Positions 23,701-59,480 of a DNA stretch of 64,000 nt are shown piece by piece. Made by a program: the position numbers and the translations under genes. This DNA comes from Amborella trichopoda (taxonomy: Eukaryota > Streptophyta > Magnoliopsida > Amborellales > Amborellaceae): the NCBI RefSeq assembly GCF_000471905.2, contig NW_006498527.1:2920654-2984653 (forward strand). Reading direction: 5' to 3'. The notes beneath the pieces were generated by a model. That model made no database searches, had not been told where the DNA came from, and was given only the letters and a program-made list of their open reading frames with translations. The first letter of the stretch is position 1, and the number at the start of each line of letters is the position of its first letter.

Positions 23701-24456
23701 TCTCTCTCTCTCTCTTTCTCGCCCTCTGTGTTTCATCTCCCCTCTCTAGATTCACACGAGATGTGTTTTCTTTTTATTTAGTATATTCTGGGTTGCATTT
23801 TTCTCATCTGCTGGAATATCAAATTGAAAAGATTGGCAGGTTTATGAGTCAGACCGTATCTCTCCTCGTGTGAGGCCACCTCCTGTGGACAATGGGACAC
23901 CAAATGAAAGCGTCGAGGACGTGTTTGTTCGTGTAACACAACTCATGTCCATCATAGAGACACAATACTCGGGTGACAACATAATAATCGTGTCCCCAGA
24001 TTCTGATAACTTGACAGTTCTCCAGGCCGGCTTGATTGGGCTTGATCTTCGCAGGTAAAATATTATAAATTTATTTTTTACACATGTTACATGTGAAAAT
24101 TTTGGTTCTTTTACCAAGATGCCTCTTGTTTAATTTAGGACTAACCAAGTGCAAGTAAGAGTAGCCCAATAGTTTTGAATTTACAAATTGCTGGAGAGAG
24201 AAGCAGAGAGGAGAGAGTATGCAAGAGAGAGAGAGAGAGAACTGGTCATTTTTTAATTTTAGAGCATGTAGTGTTTGCGTTTTTATACTTTGAGACCCCT
24301 AACTTGTTGCAATTTTCTCTGCTCATAATTTGCAGGCATAGGGATCTGTCTTTTGGTCCCGGCGAAGTCAGGTATGTGGATCCTGCAAGTGTGCCAGCTT
24401 ATAAACAACCGCCTTCAGCCATGTACCAGTGCTTAAAGCCTCCAAACTGCACATGA
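20740..24456 (+). CDS. Chloroplast-targeted phosphoglycerate-mutase-like protein, likely catalytically dead; exon 2 frameshifted as given
   Basis: Five exons with GT/AG borders: 20740-21053, 22106-22355, 22794-22875, 23840-24054, 24336-24456, stop TGA. About 326 residues once a single extra base in exon 2 is allowed for. Residues 1-50 look like a plastid transit peptide. A hydrophobic stretch (about 57-86) ending in NAEA (88-91) suggests a second, lumen-type cleavage site (inference). The rest resembles the histidine phosphatase/phosphoglycerate mutase fold: FFLVRAGES (106-114) stands where active enzymes have RHGE, and VSPDSDNLTVLQ stands where the second catalytic His is normally found, so both active-site histidines are absent. 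Related plant proteins, as I recall them, also have RAGES, so loss of activity may be ancestral. Exon 2 changes frame near 22225-22232 (AAACAAAGTGTAGACCCC): upstream reads ...EEGKKQSV, downstream reads AAFALKEMGACEGNCWIWPS, one base out of register. AATAAA at 24807-24812 could be the poly(A) signal. Confidence 0.85.
22017..22068. repeat. 26-bp tandem duplication just before exon 2
   Basis: GGTGTAATGGGGTTCC.TAGG-type unit (26 bp) twice in a row with one mismatch, 38 bp upstream of exon 2 of the phosphoglycerate-mutase-like gene. Confidence 0.9.
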
Positions 24457-24702
24457 ACACAAAGAGAGAGAGACAGAGAGAGAGAGCCTTACGGGCCATT
24501 AGAATATGGAATGACAGTGCACAAAAGAAGCATGTATGAACTATGAAGCGTGACATGAGGCCTGCGGAATCTTATTATCTATGGTCCTGCTCTGATCTTA
24601 ATCTGGGCAGTCAATCTGGACCTTTAAATCAACCCTATAACATTTAGAGGCAGCTCAGTGTTGGTGATTCAAATCAGTTCATGGTCTTAAGTTATCTTGT
24701 AA

Positions 24703-24748
24703 TCTCAAGTAGAACCTAATGTCTCTCTCAAGTAGAACCTAATGTCTC
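24703..24748. repeat. 23-bp tandem duplication in the 3' UTR region
   Basis: TCTCAAGTAGAACCTAATG-type unit present twice in direct tandem, downstream of the stop at 24456. Confidence 0.85.
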
Positions 24749-25276
24749 TCCCATGTGTAAACAATGATATATCATTTTTAGAGGATAAAAACCAAGTTTG
24801 GGTAAAAATAAAAGAAGAAATTTTTGTGCAGAAATTTAAAAGAACGAGGCGCAAGGTGTATTTGGATGGAAAATACAAGACCTTAAAAAGCTTTCTTACC
24901 AGTCTTAAAACATGATTTTATCTTAGATAGAACCCACCCAACAGATCTACAAGAAACTAATCCTTTGCTTCTTTACATATTGATACATTTTCATGCACAA
25001 GCTCAAGAATTTGTGTATTAATGTGTGTCAGATTTTAGACATTAATTTCGATAGTTGCCCTAATTCCAAACACCCATATTTTGTTTCTAATTAGCCCTGC
25101 ATTTATTGGGATAAAAATACCCTAGCTTTTAGGTATTTTAGAACAATGTGTGGAAAGCACACATTTATTTTGTTTCCAAACGCTCATATATCAATTTTGC
25201 GGTTGATAACTACTCTAGATTTGAAGCTTTTTGGATAGAAAACAATCATGTTTTTTTCTTGAAGAATGCAATTTAT

Positions 25277-27086
25277 GGAAAATGTTTCTATGCGTCCCCT
25301 ACAGCATAGAATAATTATGCTTCTCCTACCATCCAGCCATCCAATTTTGATAAGGAGAGCCACTCGATCTTAGATCCGACATCTCAAAGTATTTTATTTT
25401 TAGTTTTTTTTTTTATACAAATTGTATGAATATGAAATTTGGTACGTACCATCTTCTCATTGGGGCACACCTATAAAAAATATTTAAAATAATTTTTCTA
25501 TAAAATATAATGACCAAAATACCCCTTGAAACTTTTAGGGGTATTTTGGTCACTTTATTTTATTGAAAATATTTTTTTTTTGAGAAATTATCTTTAATAT
25601 ACCTTAATTTTAAGAAAATCGTGAAAAAAACCACTAACTTTCCAAAACCTTGCCCACACTTTTTTTTTCCCAAATTTCGATATTTTCTGGATGAAAATAC
25701 CTTTTAAGGTAGTCTTTCTATCGTAATGCATTGCGACCATTATGGTAATTAAAATACCGTTATAAATAGAGATAGAATTACGGTATTTCTAGTACCATAA
25801 TAACATGAACATTTATTACGGTACTTTAATTACCGTAATAACATAGAGTATTATGGTAATTAAAATATCGTAATATGTTAAAGTAGTATTATGGTAATTT
25901 TATTACCGTAATATTGCCCAAGCCTCATAACAAAAGATTTTCTACTATCTCGAGTCTACTATCTATTTATTCTCTCGACAAAAATCCATACTAGTTGTAT
26001 TTTTCAAATCTCAAATTTTTAGTATATAATCTCTACTTAATTTTTATATGGTTCTCAAAATTTTAGAACAAAAACACTCTTAAATAAGTGTTTTTGAGTG
26101 AGAGAGTAGATCCACATCGGGCTCCCATGGGAACATAGATTTTTTGAAAAGAGAGAGGGGTCGAGCTTTTAAAGTATTACAGTAATAAGAATACTGTAAA
26201 GTCAAAAGTCTTACGGTAATAAGAATACCGTAAAGTCTTTACTGTATTCTTAATGTAATACTTTAAAAGTTTCAAACCAAAGCTAATATCAAGGCTACCC
26301 CTCTCTCTTTTAAAAAAATCCTTGTTTCCATGGGAGTATGATGTGGATTTACTCCCTCACTCAAAAACTACTATTTAATAGTGTTTTTGTTCTAAAATTT
26401 TAAGAATCATATAAAAATTTATGTAGAGATTATATCCTAAAAATTTGAGATTTGAAAAATACAGCTACTATGGATTTTTGTCGAGGGAGTAAATAGATAG
26501 TAGACTCGAAAGAGTAGAAAACCTTTTGTTATGAGGCTTGGGCAATATTACAGTAATAAAATTACCGTAATACTACTTTAAGGTATTACAGTTTTTTAAT
26601 TACCGTAATACTCTATGTTATTACGGTAATTAAAGTAACGTAATAGATGTTTACGTTATTACGGTACTAGCAGTACCGTAATTCTATCTCTATTTACAAC
26701 TGTATTTTAATTATCGTAATGCATTACGGTAGAAAGACTACCGTATAGGGTACTTTCATCCAGAAAATGCTGAAATTTAAGAAAAAGGGTGTGGGTGAGG
26801 TTTTGGAAAGTTGGGGGTTTTTTTTTTTATGATTTTCTTAAAATTAAGGTATATTAACGATAATTTCTTTCTTTGTTTTATATATTTTTTCCTAGTGCGA
26901 GTTTAATAGAGGATTGGATGTCCAAAATTTGGTGTCAAAATAGTTTATAGAAAAAAAATAAAATAAAATAGTGTAGAGACATGACATTGTAATTGGGACA
27001 ATCTTAGCCCTCCATTCAGAATGGACGGTTGGATAAGAGGAAGTATATAAATTTTATGCTGTAGGAGATACATCGAAAGCTTGCAC
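25277..27086. mobile_element. Mutator-like TIR element split by a foldback element
   Basis: The left end GGAAAATGTTTCTATGCGTC...CCTACAGCATA pairs with the right complement GTGCAAGCTTTCGATGTATC...CCTACAGCATA. The 9-bp flanks are GCAATTTAT (25268-25276) and TCAATTTAT (27087-27095). Without the foldback (25583-26868) the element is about 524 bp. It carries the palindromic ACCAAAATACCCCTTGAAAC / GGGGTATTTTGGTCA block at 25512-25550. Confidence 0.7.
25583..26868. mobile_element. 1.29-kb foldback element with repeated ATTACGGTAAT motifs
   Basis: Nearly the whole element is one inverted repeat. Arms of about 600 bp meet near 26225. The ends read AGAAATTATCTTTAATATAC and, complemented, AGAAATTATCGTTAATATAC. 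Further pairs: CATAACAAAAGATTTTCTAC/GTAGAAAACCTTTTGTTATG and TCATCCAGAAAAT/ATTTTCTGGATGA. Both arms carry many copies of ATTACGGTAAT or ATTACCGTAAT-like words, themselves nearly palindromic, spaced unevenly across about 200 bp of each arm and again at the centre. No ORF. A transcript would fold into a very long hairpin. Confidence 0.85.
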
Positions 27087-28558
27087 TCAATTTATTATAG
27101 AAAACAATCATATAAATTAATAGCGTATTATATTAGTTCATAAATTAGTTGTATGCTTATTAAAATTAAAATTACTTCAAATTATGCCTTTTTACAGGAA
27201 TGATGAACAAGGTGGTGTTTTATGTAATAAATAATTTTTAGCTTCCCATGGATCCTCTATTTTCTTAAATTTTAGGAATAATCTGACTTCTTTTAAGTGC
27301 CATGTATACCTAGTTTCAATAAAAATATCAACCTTTGTATACCAATTTAATTCAAATAATAATAAAAGGTTTTTGATTTATTTTAACTTTCTAAGTGCCT
27401 TTTTTATTTCTGCTTTATCTAAAGCTAAAGTCAAACCCCGATAAGAAAATGCTATCTTTCTATCTCTCTCCATTCCATGGGCCTTTGTGCTAATGATTGA
27501 TGTGTGTGTGCTCTTATGATCAAATACTGACCGTTGATTTTCGTCAATTTAACAATTTTTTTTAGATCTTTCACCTCTCCTTACAAAGTAGAAAACTCTT
27601 TTTGCATTCTAGAGTGCCAATAACTAAAGTTACATCCGTGAATCTATACAAAGGTTCTCTCGGAATAAGATATTTTTTTTTATGTTTTTGGATTCATATA
27701 ACATTGGGGATTTTAAGTCCTTATACCATATAGTCCCAATAAATGAAGTTTATTTTCACATACAATGAAGTCGGGTTCTCAAATCACAAAGATTATTTTA
27801 ATTTTTTATTTTCCAACAAAAAATTCAAATGACAGTCTTCATTTTAATGATTTTTGATGGATTTAAATTACAAAACTTAAAAAATAGTTTATAACTTGAT
27901 TGGTTATGCATGGACTGCGGATTGGCAACAACAAAACATGAGGGTTTGAAACAAGTAGGGCAGAATGTACTCAACAATCACCTTTTGGTAATTAGTGTAT
28001 TTATTTTGTACATTTGTCTTTTGTGCCGAAATTATGCACGTTTCAATAACTTTTAGTCCTCCAGTTGCGTAATAGTAATCACTTATTTCATTTCACGCTA
28101 TTTTTATTGGACACCTTCATCAATGGGATTGCTTGGTCATAGTCTCTTTTTTTTTTCCGAGTCTTCATTTATTAGGGGATTACTTGGTCATTAGTCTTTG
28201 TTTTCGAGTTTCGCTTATGAATTCTCTTACCACTTCCTTTCTTTTTTTTAATTGAATGTTAATTTGGATATGGTGAGAATGAAACTCAATACGTTTTTAT
28301 TTTTTATTTTTATTTGAATGTTAATTTGAATATGATGATAATGGAACTCAATACATCACGTTGCAGCACTTTAATTATACTCTGCCTACCTTTGCCTAGA
28401 ATCCATTCTCAAACCTAACTTTAAACTTTAAACTTCCAATACACAAATGTTTCTGCTAATGAAATATGATTCAATTTGATGCATATATGTGGCGTTATAA
28501 CTATTGAAGTTCACAAAAATAAATCCATTGGTAAATAAACCCTAACCTTATTAATTAA
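27087..28558. other. Intergenic AT-rich stretch
   Basis: No gene recognised. 28250-28360 holds two copies of a unit of about 60 bp (GAATGTTAATTTG.ATATG.TGA.AATG.AACTCAATAC). Confidence 0.5.
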
Positions 28559-28930
28559 GGAAAAAGTTTATACAAAGTGTCAACCTCATACTGTACAGGT
28601 ACGGTGCACCTAAAAAGCCACTAGGGAAGGTTGTTCCTATTTTGGAAAACCCTCAAATTATTCATCTTCACCTCAAGATTTATAGACATGAAAAAAAAGA
28701 GATTATTAATTCTAACAATATTCTTCTTCTAATACATTATTTCCATTTTTAAGATTTTCAAGTGTATAATCATCACCATCTCTGAAATTTTAAATTTTAT
28801 AATTGGGGACAACAATAGACTTTCATATCATCGCAAGGCTCTGTAGCACCTAAACTGCATTTTCGGCATGGTTTTGAGGCACACCTTACTTCAATAGTAT
28901 AAAGATTGACACCTTGTACAAACATCGCCC
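28559..28930. mobile_element. Mutator-like MITE, family 1, third terminal variant
   Basis: A 372-bp element. Ends are GGAAAAAGTTTATACAAAG and, complemented, GGGCGATGTTTGTACAAGG, both continuing TGTCAA.CT. The 9-bp flanks are ATTAATTAA (28550-28558) and TTTAATTAA (28931-28939). The core matches family 1 (TTGGAAAACCCTCAAATT, TCACCTCAAGAT, TTTTTAAGATTTTCAAGTGT, AATTTTATAATTG). Confidence 0.8.
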
Positions 28931-28939
28931 TTTAATTAA

Positions 28940-30122
28940 TGATATGTTTCATTGGACCTATCTTCCGATCACCATTTGAAACAATGATGGGCTGGTAATG
29001 ACCCCTTGGTAATTCCCAAAGCGCCTTTCGGATGGACCTAACTTTTTGAACTCCACCCTTGCCTCCATCCATTTAGGATTTCAAAATTGATCGAATAGAT
29101 ATACGGACTGTATAGGATCATTCCCTGGAATGGAATAAGTAATTCTTTGAAAGAATTCCAATGTACACTGCATCATGAATGGGACCAAGACTTTGTATAA
29201 TAGAGAGAGAGAGTCGTCATTCATATGGAGTAAGGTAAGGGAGTGTAGAACCTACCAAACTAGGTTCAGTTGATTCTCCCTTCACAATTTTCAGTCTCAA
29301 ATCCAATCTCCTGAACTCAGTTACACTTTGTGAACTATTACTAGCTCATACACCAGCACATAAGATGGACTGGTTGCAATACTACAGCTTTCCTCCCTCC
29401 ACTTACGCACTTTTAATTCGCTTGGAACTCAACCAACAGGAACTCTGAAACCCTAATACCAGACCTAAAACTAGGAACACGAAGAAAATACGACTTGGTA
29501 GTACAATCTGCTCTTATACTAAAAAGCTGCTCCTATGTTCTAAGAACTGCCACTGAAATGCCTGTGACCCTCCTACAAAAAATCTGTCTTTCCTTGACTT
29601 CTAAATAATTCTCTTTAGAATTGTTTGGCCAACCAAACAGGGCAGGTCAATACAATTTACTTCCAGATTTTTCATTACAAGTTACTTTTCAGATTTTTTG
29701 GCCAAATCTAGCAGCTGTACCTGCATTATAAATCATCTATGGGAGCTACAAAGTCTTAGGACAATACAAACAAGTCTACAATTTATCAACATTAATCCCA
29801 TTTTACAAAATTCAACAGTTGTACAGTACATTTTTGGGGTTTTCTGTTAAAAATATTGCCATGGATGGACCACCCTCTTGTAGGAATTGCACTGTTGAAG
29901 CTAAAGGAGCACGGAACATGGAAAAACGATCATAACATTTCTATGAACTTGACAAATTGCTCAGCATATGCAGCAAATTACAAGTTATGATCAGGACTGG
30001 GTCAATGAATTGCTTTACATGAGAAATTTTTTTACAAGACCATGGCATTTTACCACATGATATACAAATCAAAAGTTACATCCCATAGCTTCATTCTCAG
30101 CATGGCATCATCTGACTATCTC
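28940..30122. other. Downstream region of the coiled-coil gene
   Basis: No ORF of note. The part next to 30122 should be the 3' UTR of the minus-strand gene ending at 30123. A short (GA)n lies at 29203-29213. Confidence 0.5.
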
Positions 30123-55694
<25,572 letters not shown>

Positions 55695-55706
55695 TTGTCA
55701 AGAAAA

Positions 55707-56220
55707 CCTGTAAATTAACTGGGTGATCATTAAATAATGAAAACGTATAAATGAACCAACGATTTAAGAGCAACACAAAACAATTGCTTCATCACAGTAT
55801 CATTTATCACTCACATGTTCAAGAACATGGGCATAGACTACTGCGACATGAAATAAACACATCCAACATTGAATCCTGGAAATCAGCCAAAGAATAAACA
55901 TCAAAACACAATTAACATCTCACCTCTATAGCGTTTGTCACTTGCAACTACAACATCATGAAAGCTCTTAAAAATGAACCAGACAGGTGGTTAAACCCCC
56001 TAACCATGGAACCAGGCGGAAATTAAGAGTGCGATATCTGTTTCATCTCTCCAATTCTCACTATTGAGGCTATATTACCATGAAATTGAATCAGATCGCA
56101 AACTTACAGGCGGAAAACCTCGCAATCGAACAGAACAAAATCAACTATCAAACCCTAAAAATCTGAAAGGAGAGGAGAGCTCAAGTGCTAGAGAGAAAGA
56201 GAGGGAGGGAGGGCAGGAAG
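55707..56220 (-). other. 5' UTR intron and first non-coding exon of the coiled-coil gene
   Basis: A strong donor (CCT|GTAAGTTTGC on the minus strand, exon ending at 56108) and an acceptor (TTTACAG|GTTTTC, exon resuming at 55707), 13 bases upstream of the ATG, predict a 400-bp 5' UTR intron (55708-56107). The leader exon (about 56108-56220) is CT-rich on the minus strand (CTCTCTTTCTCTC), as plant leaders often are. A weak CCATAAAAG lies near 56250. The transcript start is inferred. Confidence 0.6.
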
Positions 56221-56229
56221 ATGAAATAT

Positions 56230-56785
56230 CAACTGATTCAAGCAGAGGATGCTTTTATGGTCATTGGATAGTAAAAATAATAAAAATAAACTCTAATACA
56301 GTCAGAAATATTTTGTGTCGGATGCCATATTATAGCCTAATATTTTGTATTAATGATAAAGGCATCCTAGAATTCTTTAAGGCCAAAAAGACCGCCATGT
56401 AGATGGCCAATCGAAGCGTGTGGGTCCGTTGTTTTCGTTGATTTGAATTGGACGGCTCAGATTGAAACAATACGTGTCCCGTGTTAACCGTTGGATTCAC
56501 ATTAATGGAATATGAAGATAGAAATTGTTATCCAAATTTTAAACAGACTATATTTAGAGCAATACTAAAATTAATTAGGAATAAATTGTGGGATAAATCT
56601 CATTTCCAAATAGAAAAAGTTTCAAGCAGTGTTTGAAAACCTCGAACCCGATTTTGAATCAGCAAGGTTCAATTCTATTTTTCCCGGTTCGAATCTAATT
56701 ATATCCGAATTCAATTTGGATATGTACGATGAAATTTTAAAAAAATATAAGAAGGAAAGTTGAAGAAGTTAGGGATTTTATCTTT
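56230..56785. other. Upstream region of the coiled-coil gene
   Basis: Presumed promoter side. No ORF of note, no clear TATA box apart from CCATAAAAG near 56250. Confidence 0.4.
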
Positions 56786-57520
56786 TTTGTGCAACACGTT
56801 GGGATTATTTTACTACTATGCTCACAAAAGCAATAATAGTGCATGCACCGGAAAGAGTTGGAAAATATTCAAGTACTTAGAAAAACCAGCTATGTCATGG
56901 AGCTCAGTAGTATAGCTTCTCATTTGTTATGGCTTGAACTTTTTATGTCTGATATCGGTGCACAAACTGAGAGATAATTGCTATATTATCCATTCGAAAC
57001 TGCCATAGAAATGTGAATGATGCATAATTCTTTCTGCATCAAAGAAGTAGTTGTTGATTTACTTCATGGCTAGATAAATAAATGTTTGGATTTATGTGAT
57101 TATTTCTTACCATAAGCTATTGAATATCAAAAACTTATTACAAAGGCAAAAAGAGGGAGACTCATTAGCTTATTAATTACTACGAATCAATGAAAGATAG
57201 AATCCATCAAAATTAATCAATAGGCTCTAAAAGGAATTCCAGGGGATTGTGAAAATTTAGAAGCCTGACACTTTGATAGAATAAAAAATATAGAATTGAA
57301 TGATTTTGAATATCGACTTAGAAGTAAAAAGAACCTTCCCTCACTTATGAATTATCGAAACAAGAACTCTATGTAAGAGTAGAAGCTCCAAAAAGGGAAT
57401 TAGGGGGTTTTTTTTAAGGGAGATAATAGTGTTTTTCCTTAAAGATGGAAAATCTGTCCACCTGATCTTATCAATTTACAAATTCTTCCTCAGCTAGTTA
57501 AAAGAATAAAAGTGGCTGAT
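56786..57520 (+). pseudogene. ndhH: Nuclear copy of chloroplast ndhH (NUPT), decayed
   Basis: Conceptual reading gives [93 protein letters not shown] and [19 protein letters not shown]...KRIKVAD, in the same order as plastid NAD(P)H-quinone oxidoreductase subunit H. In the plastid gene these lie between about residues 60 and 385, which needs about 975 nt; only about 735 nt is present, so internal segments are missing. Stops and frame changes throughout. No flanking plastid gene (ndhA) recognised, so the insert was small or trimmed. Confidence 0.85.
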
Positions 57521-58490
57521 ATGATACTAGGTCAGAATTGTCCATTCGAACCTGCTCTAACTCAGCAAGAGGCAATTTTTCTGAATCTTGTTTGAAGTAG
57601 AGATTTTTCAGGGTTTACAGAGTTTTGAAGGGAAGTTCCAAAAAATGGATTAAATGTTTTTGACTGTCGATTATTTAACATGGTTGTACCCCCCAAAACA
57701 AAAGTCTTCAAGTCCTTTTTGACAAAAGAGTGCCTTTTTGGAAAGCGTTGAAAGTGCTCCGATGCCAATAAAGAGAAACTACATTCTTATTTGCCATGCC
57801 TTTCATTGAGTGCCAACCCGAGTTCAAAGTCTTTCCACTCTCATAAAGAACTATCGTTTTCGAACTCGGCCGAGTTCCTCGGCTTTGTCCCACTGCCAAG
57901 GCCGAGGGGCACCGAGTCTATGGTACAGTAGCTTTTGGTCCATTGGGTGATCAAGAATCACTGAAAAAGGGAAGATTCAATCCAAAAAACATGAAACTCT
58001 TCTGATTTTGCACTATTGGTGGATAAAACTCATTTTTTATAATAGAAAACTTTTGTAAACAAATAATCTGAAATTTGGGAGTGATTTTGATCGATTTTTT
58101 GAACCTTTCCATGTTTTTAACATAAATATTATCTTTATGATAATATTTGGGCTCATCAAAACTCAAATCGAACAACAATTTATCATGAATATATTGGGTT
58201 TTTAGGGTTCTATTTGGGCTCATCAAAACTCAAATCAAAGAACAATTTATCACAAAATTTTCGGGTTTTTAGGGTTATTCGCCCATCAAAAAAAAATCCG
58301 CCAATCTCCTCTGTTCTCTCTTATTTATCCACGAACTTGATTGATTATGGGTTTTTTTTCAAATCTATTGAAGTTATCTACAAAAACCCTATACTGATTC
58401 TTGTGTTTATCGAGTTTAATAACCTTAAATTTACCGTTTTAGGGTTCTATCCATGATTTTTTTTTTTTTCCGCCATACTTCTTTGTTCTT
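57521..58490. other. Intergenic, with a 63-bp tandem duplication
   Basis: 58150-58275 holds two copies of GGGCTCATCAAAACTCAAATC...AACAATTTATCA...TTGGGTTTTTAGGGTT. 57840-57920 carries GAACTCGGCCGAGTTCCTCG, a palindromic word also present in variants near 21520-21560, 21900-21950 and 59650-59700. Confidence 0.6.
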
Positions 58491-58499
58491 GCTTATTTC

Positions 58500-58993
58500 T
58501 ACACCAACTCATAATATTTTTGGCTTGTTTTGAAGCTTTTGAAATCGGCTTCAAAACCCCTGTACAAATTCATCGTTTGTTTGCTCCAATATTGACTGAT
58601 TTCGTGAAGCTTAGAGCTAATATCGATGAACAATCAAAAAGTTATAAAATCTAATAATTTCCTCCAATTTGTCAACAATATTGTTTTGATTATTAATATT
58701 TTTTTAAGATCTTGAAATAACTTGAAAACCCTTATACTGCTTTGTGTTGTTTTTCTTCAATATTGATTCATTTATTGTATCATAGAGGTAATGTTAATGA
58801 ACTATGTAAAATCTAATATTTTTCTCTAATTTATCAACAATAATGTTCTGATTATTATTATTATTAAGATATTAAAATCCCCTATCTTGCTTTGTGTTTG
58901 CTTGCTTCAATATTAATTGATTTATTGCCTCATATAGGTAATATAGATGAACTGTGTAAAATTTAATATTTTACTTTAATTTATCAACAATAA

Positions 58994-59033
<40 letters not shown>

Positions 59034-59045
59034 ATTATTATTTTA
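58500..59045. repeat. Three diverged tandem units of about 165 bp ending in (ATT)n
   Basis: Each unit runs: AAA.CCC.T.T.CT...TTTGTTTGCT.CAATATTGA.TGATTT.TTG..., then GGTAAT.T.GATGAACT.TGTAAAAT.TAATATTT..., then AATTTATCAACAATAATGTT.TGATTATTATT. The last ends in a run of ATT repeats (58996-59043). Confidence 0.7.
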
Positions 59046-59319
59046 AGATATTGAAATAAAATGTAGCCCCCCAATCGAACTCAAGAGAGTTGTGGAAAAA
59101 AGAACTCTTAAATAAAGCCAAGCCATTAATAAAAATAGAGTTAAAACATAAATCCAAACCATTAAGAAATACAGACTAAATATATATATTTTTTAAAAAG
59201 GTTATGAAAAAAAAAAACTCCAAAATAAATACATGCACTAAGACAAATAGACCTAAAAAATGGAACTCACAACCCGAGGTAAAGACCACAAGTACCCATT
59301 TGCCACACATAGCTATAGT

Positions 59320-59480
59320 TGCAATGGTGCCTCCATTTTTTTATACAACGTAATGTTTATTTGCTAAAAAAGTGCCTCCATTTTTATATACAACGTAATG
59401 TTTATTTGCAAAAAAAATTCAACAGGGTGTGGGGGAACGTAATGTTTATTTGCCAAAAAAATGCAAGAGGGTGTGGGGGA
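59320..59480. repeat. Short irregular tandem repeat
   Basis: TGCCTCCATTTTT...ATACAACGTAATGTTTATTT twice, then AACGTAATGTTTATTTGC again with AGGGTGTGGGGGA twice. Units of 40-55 bp. Confidence 0.8.
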
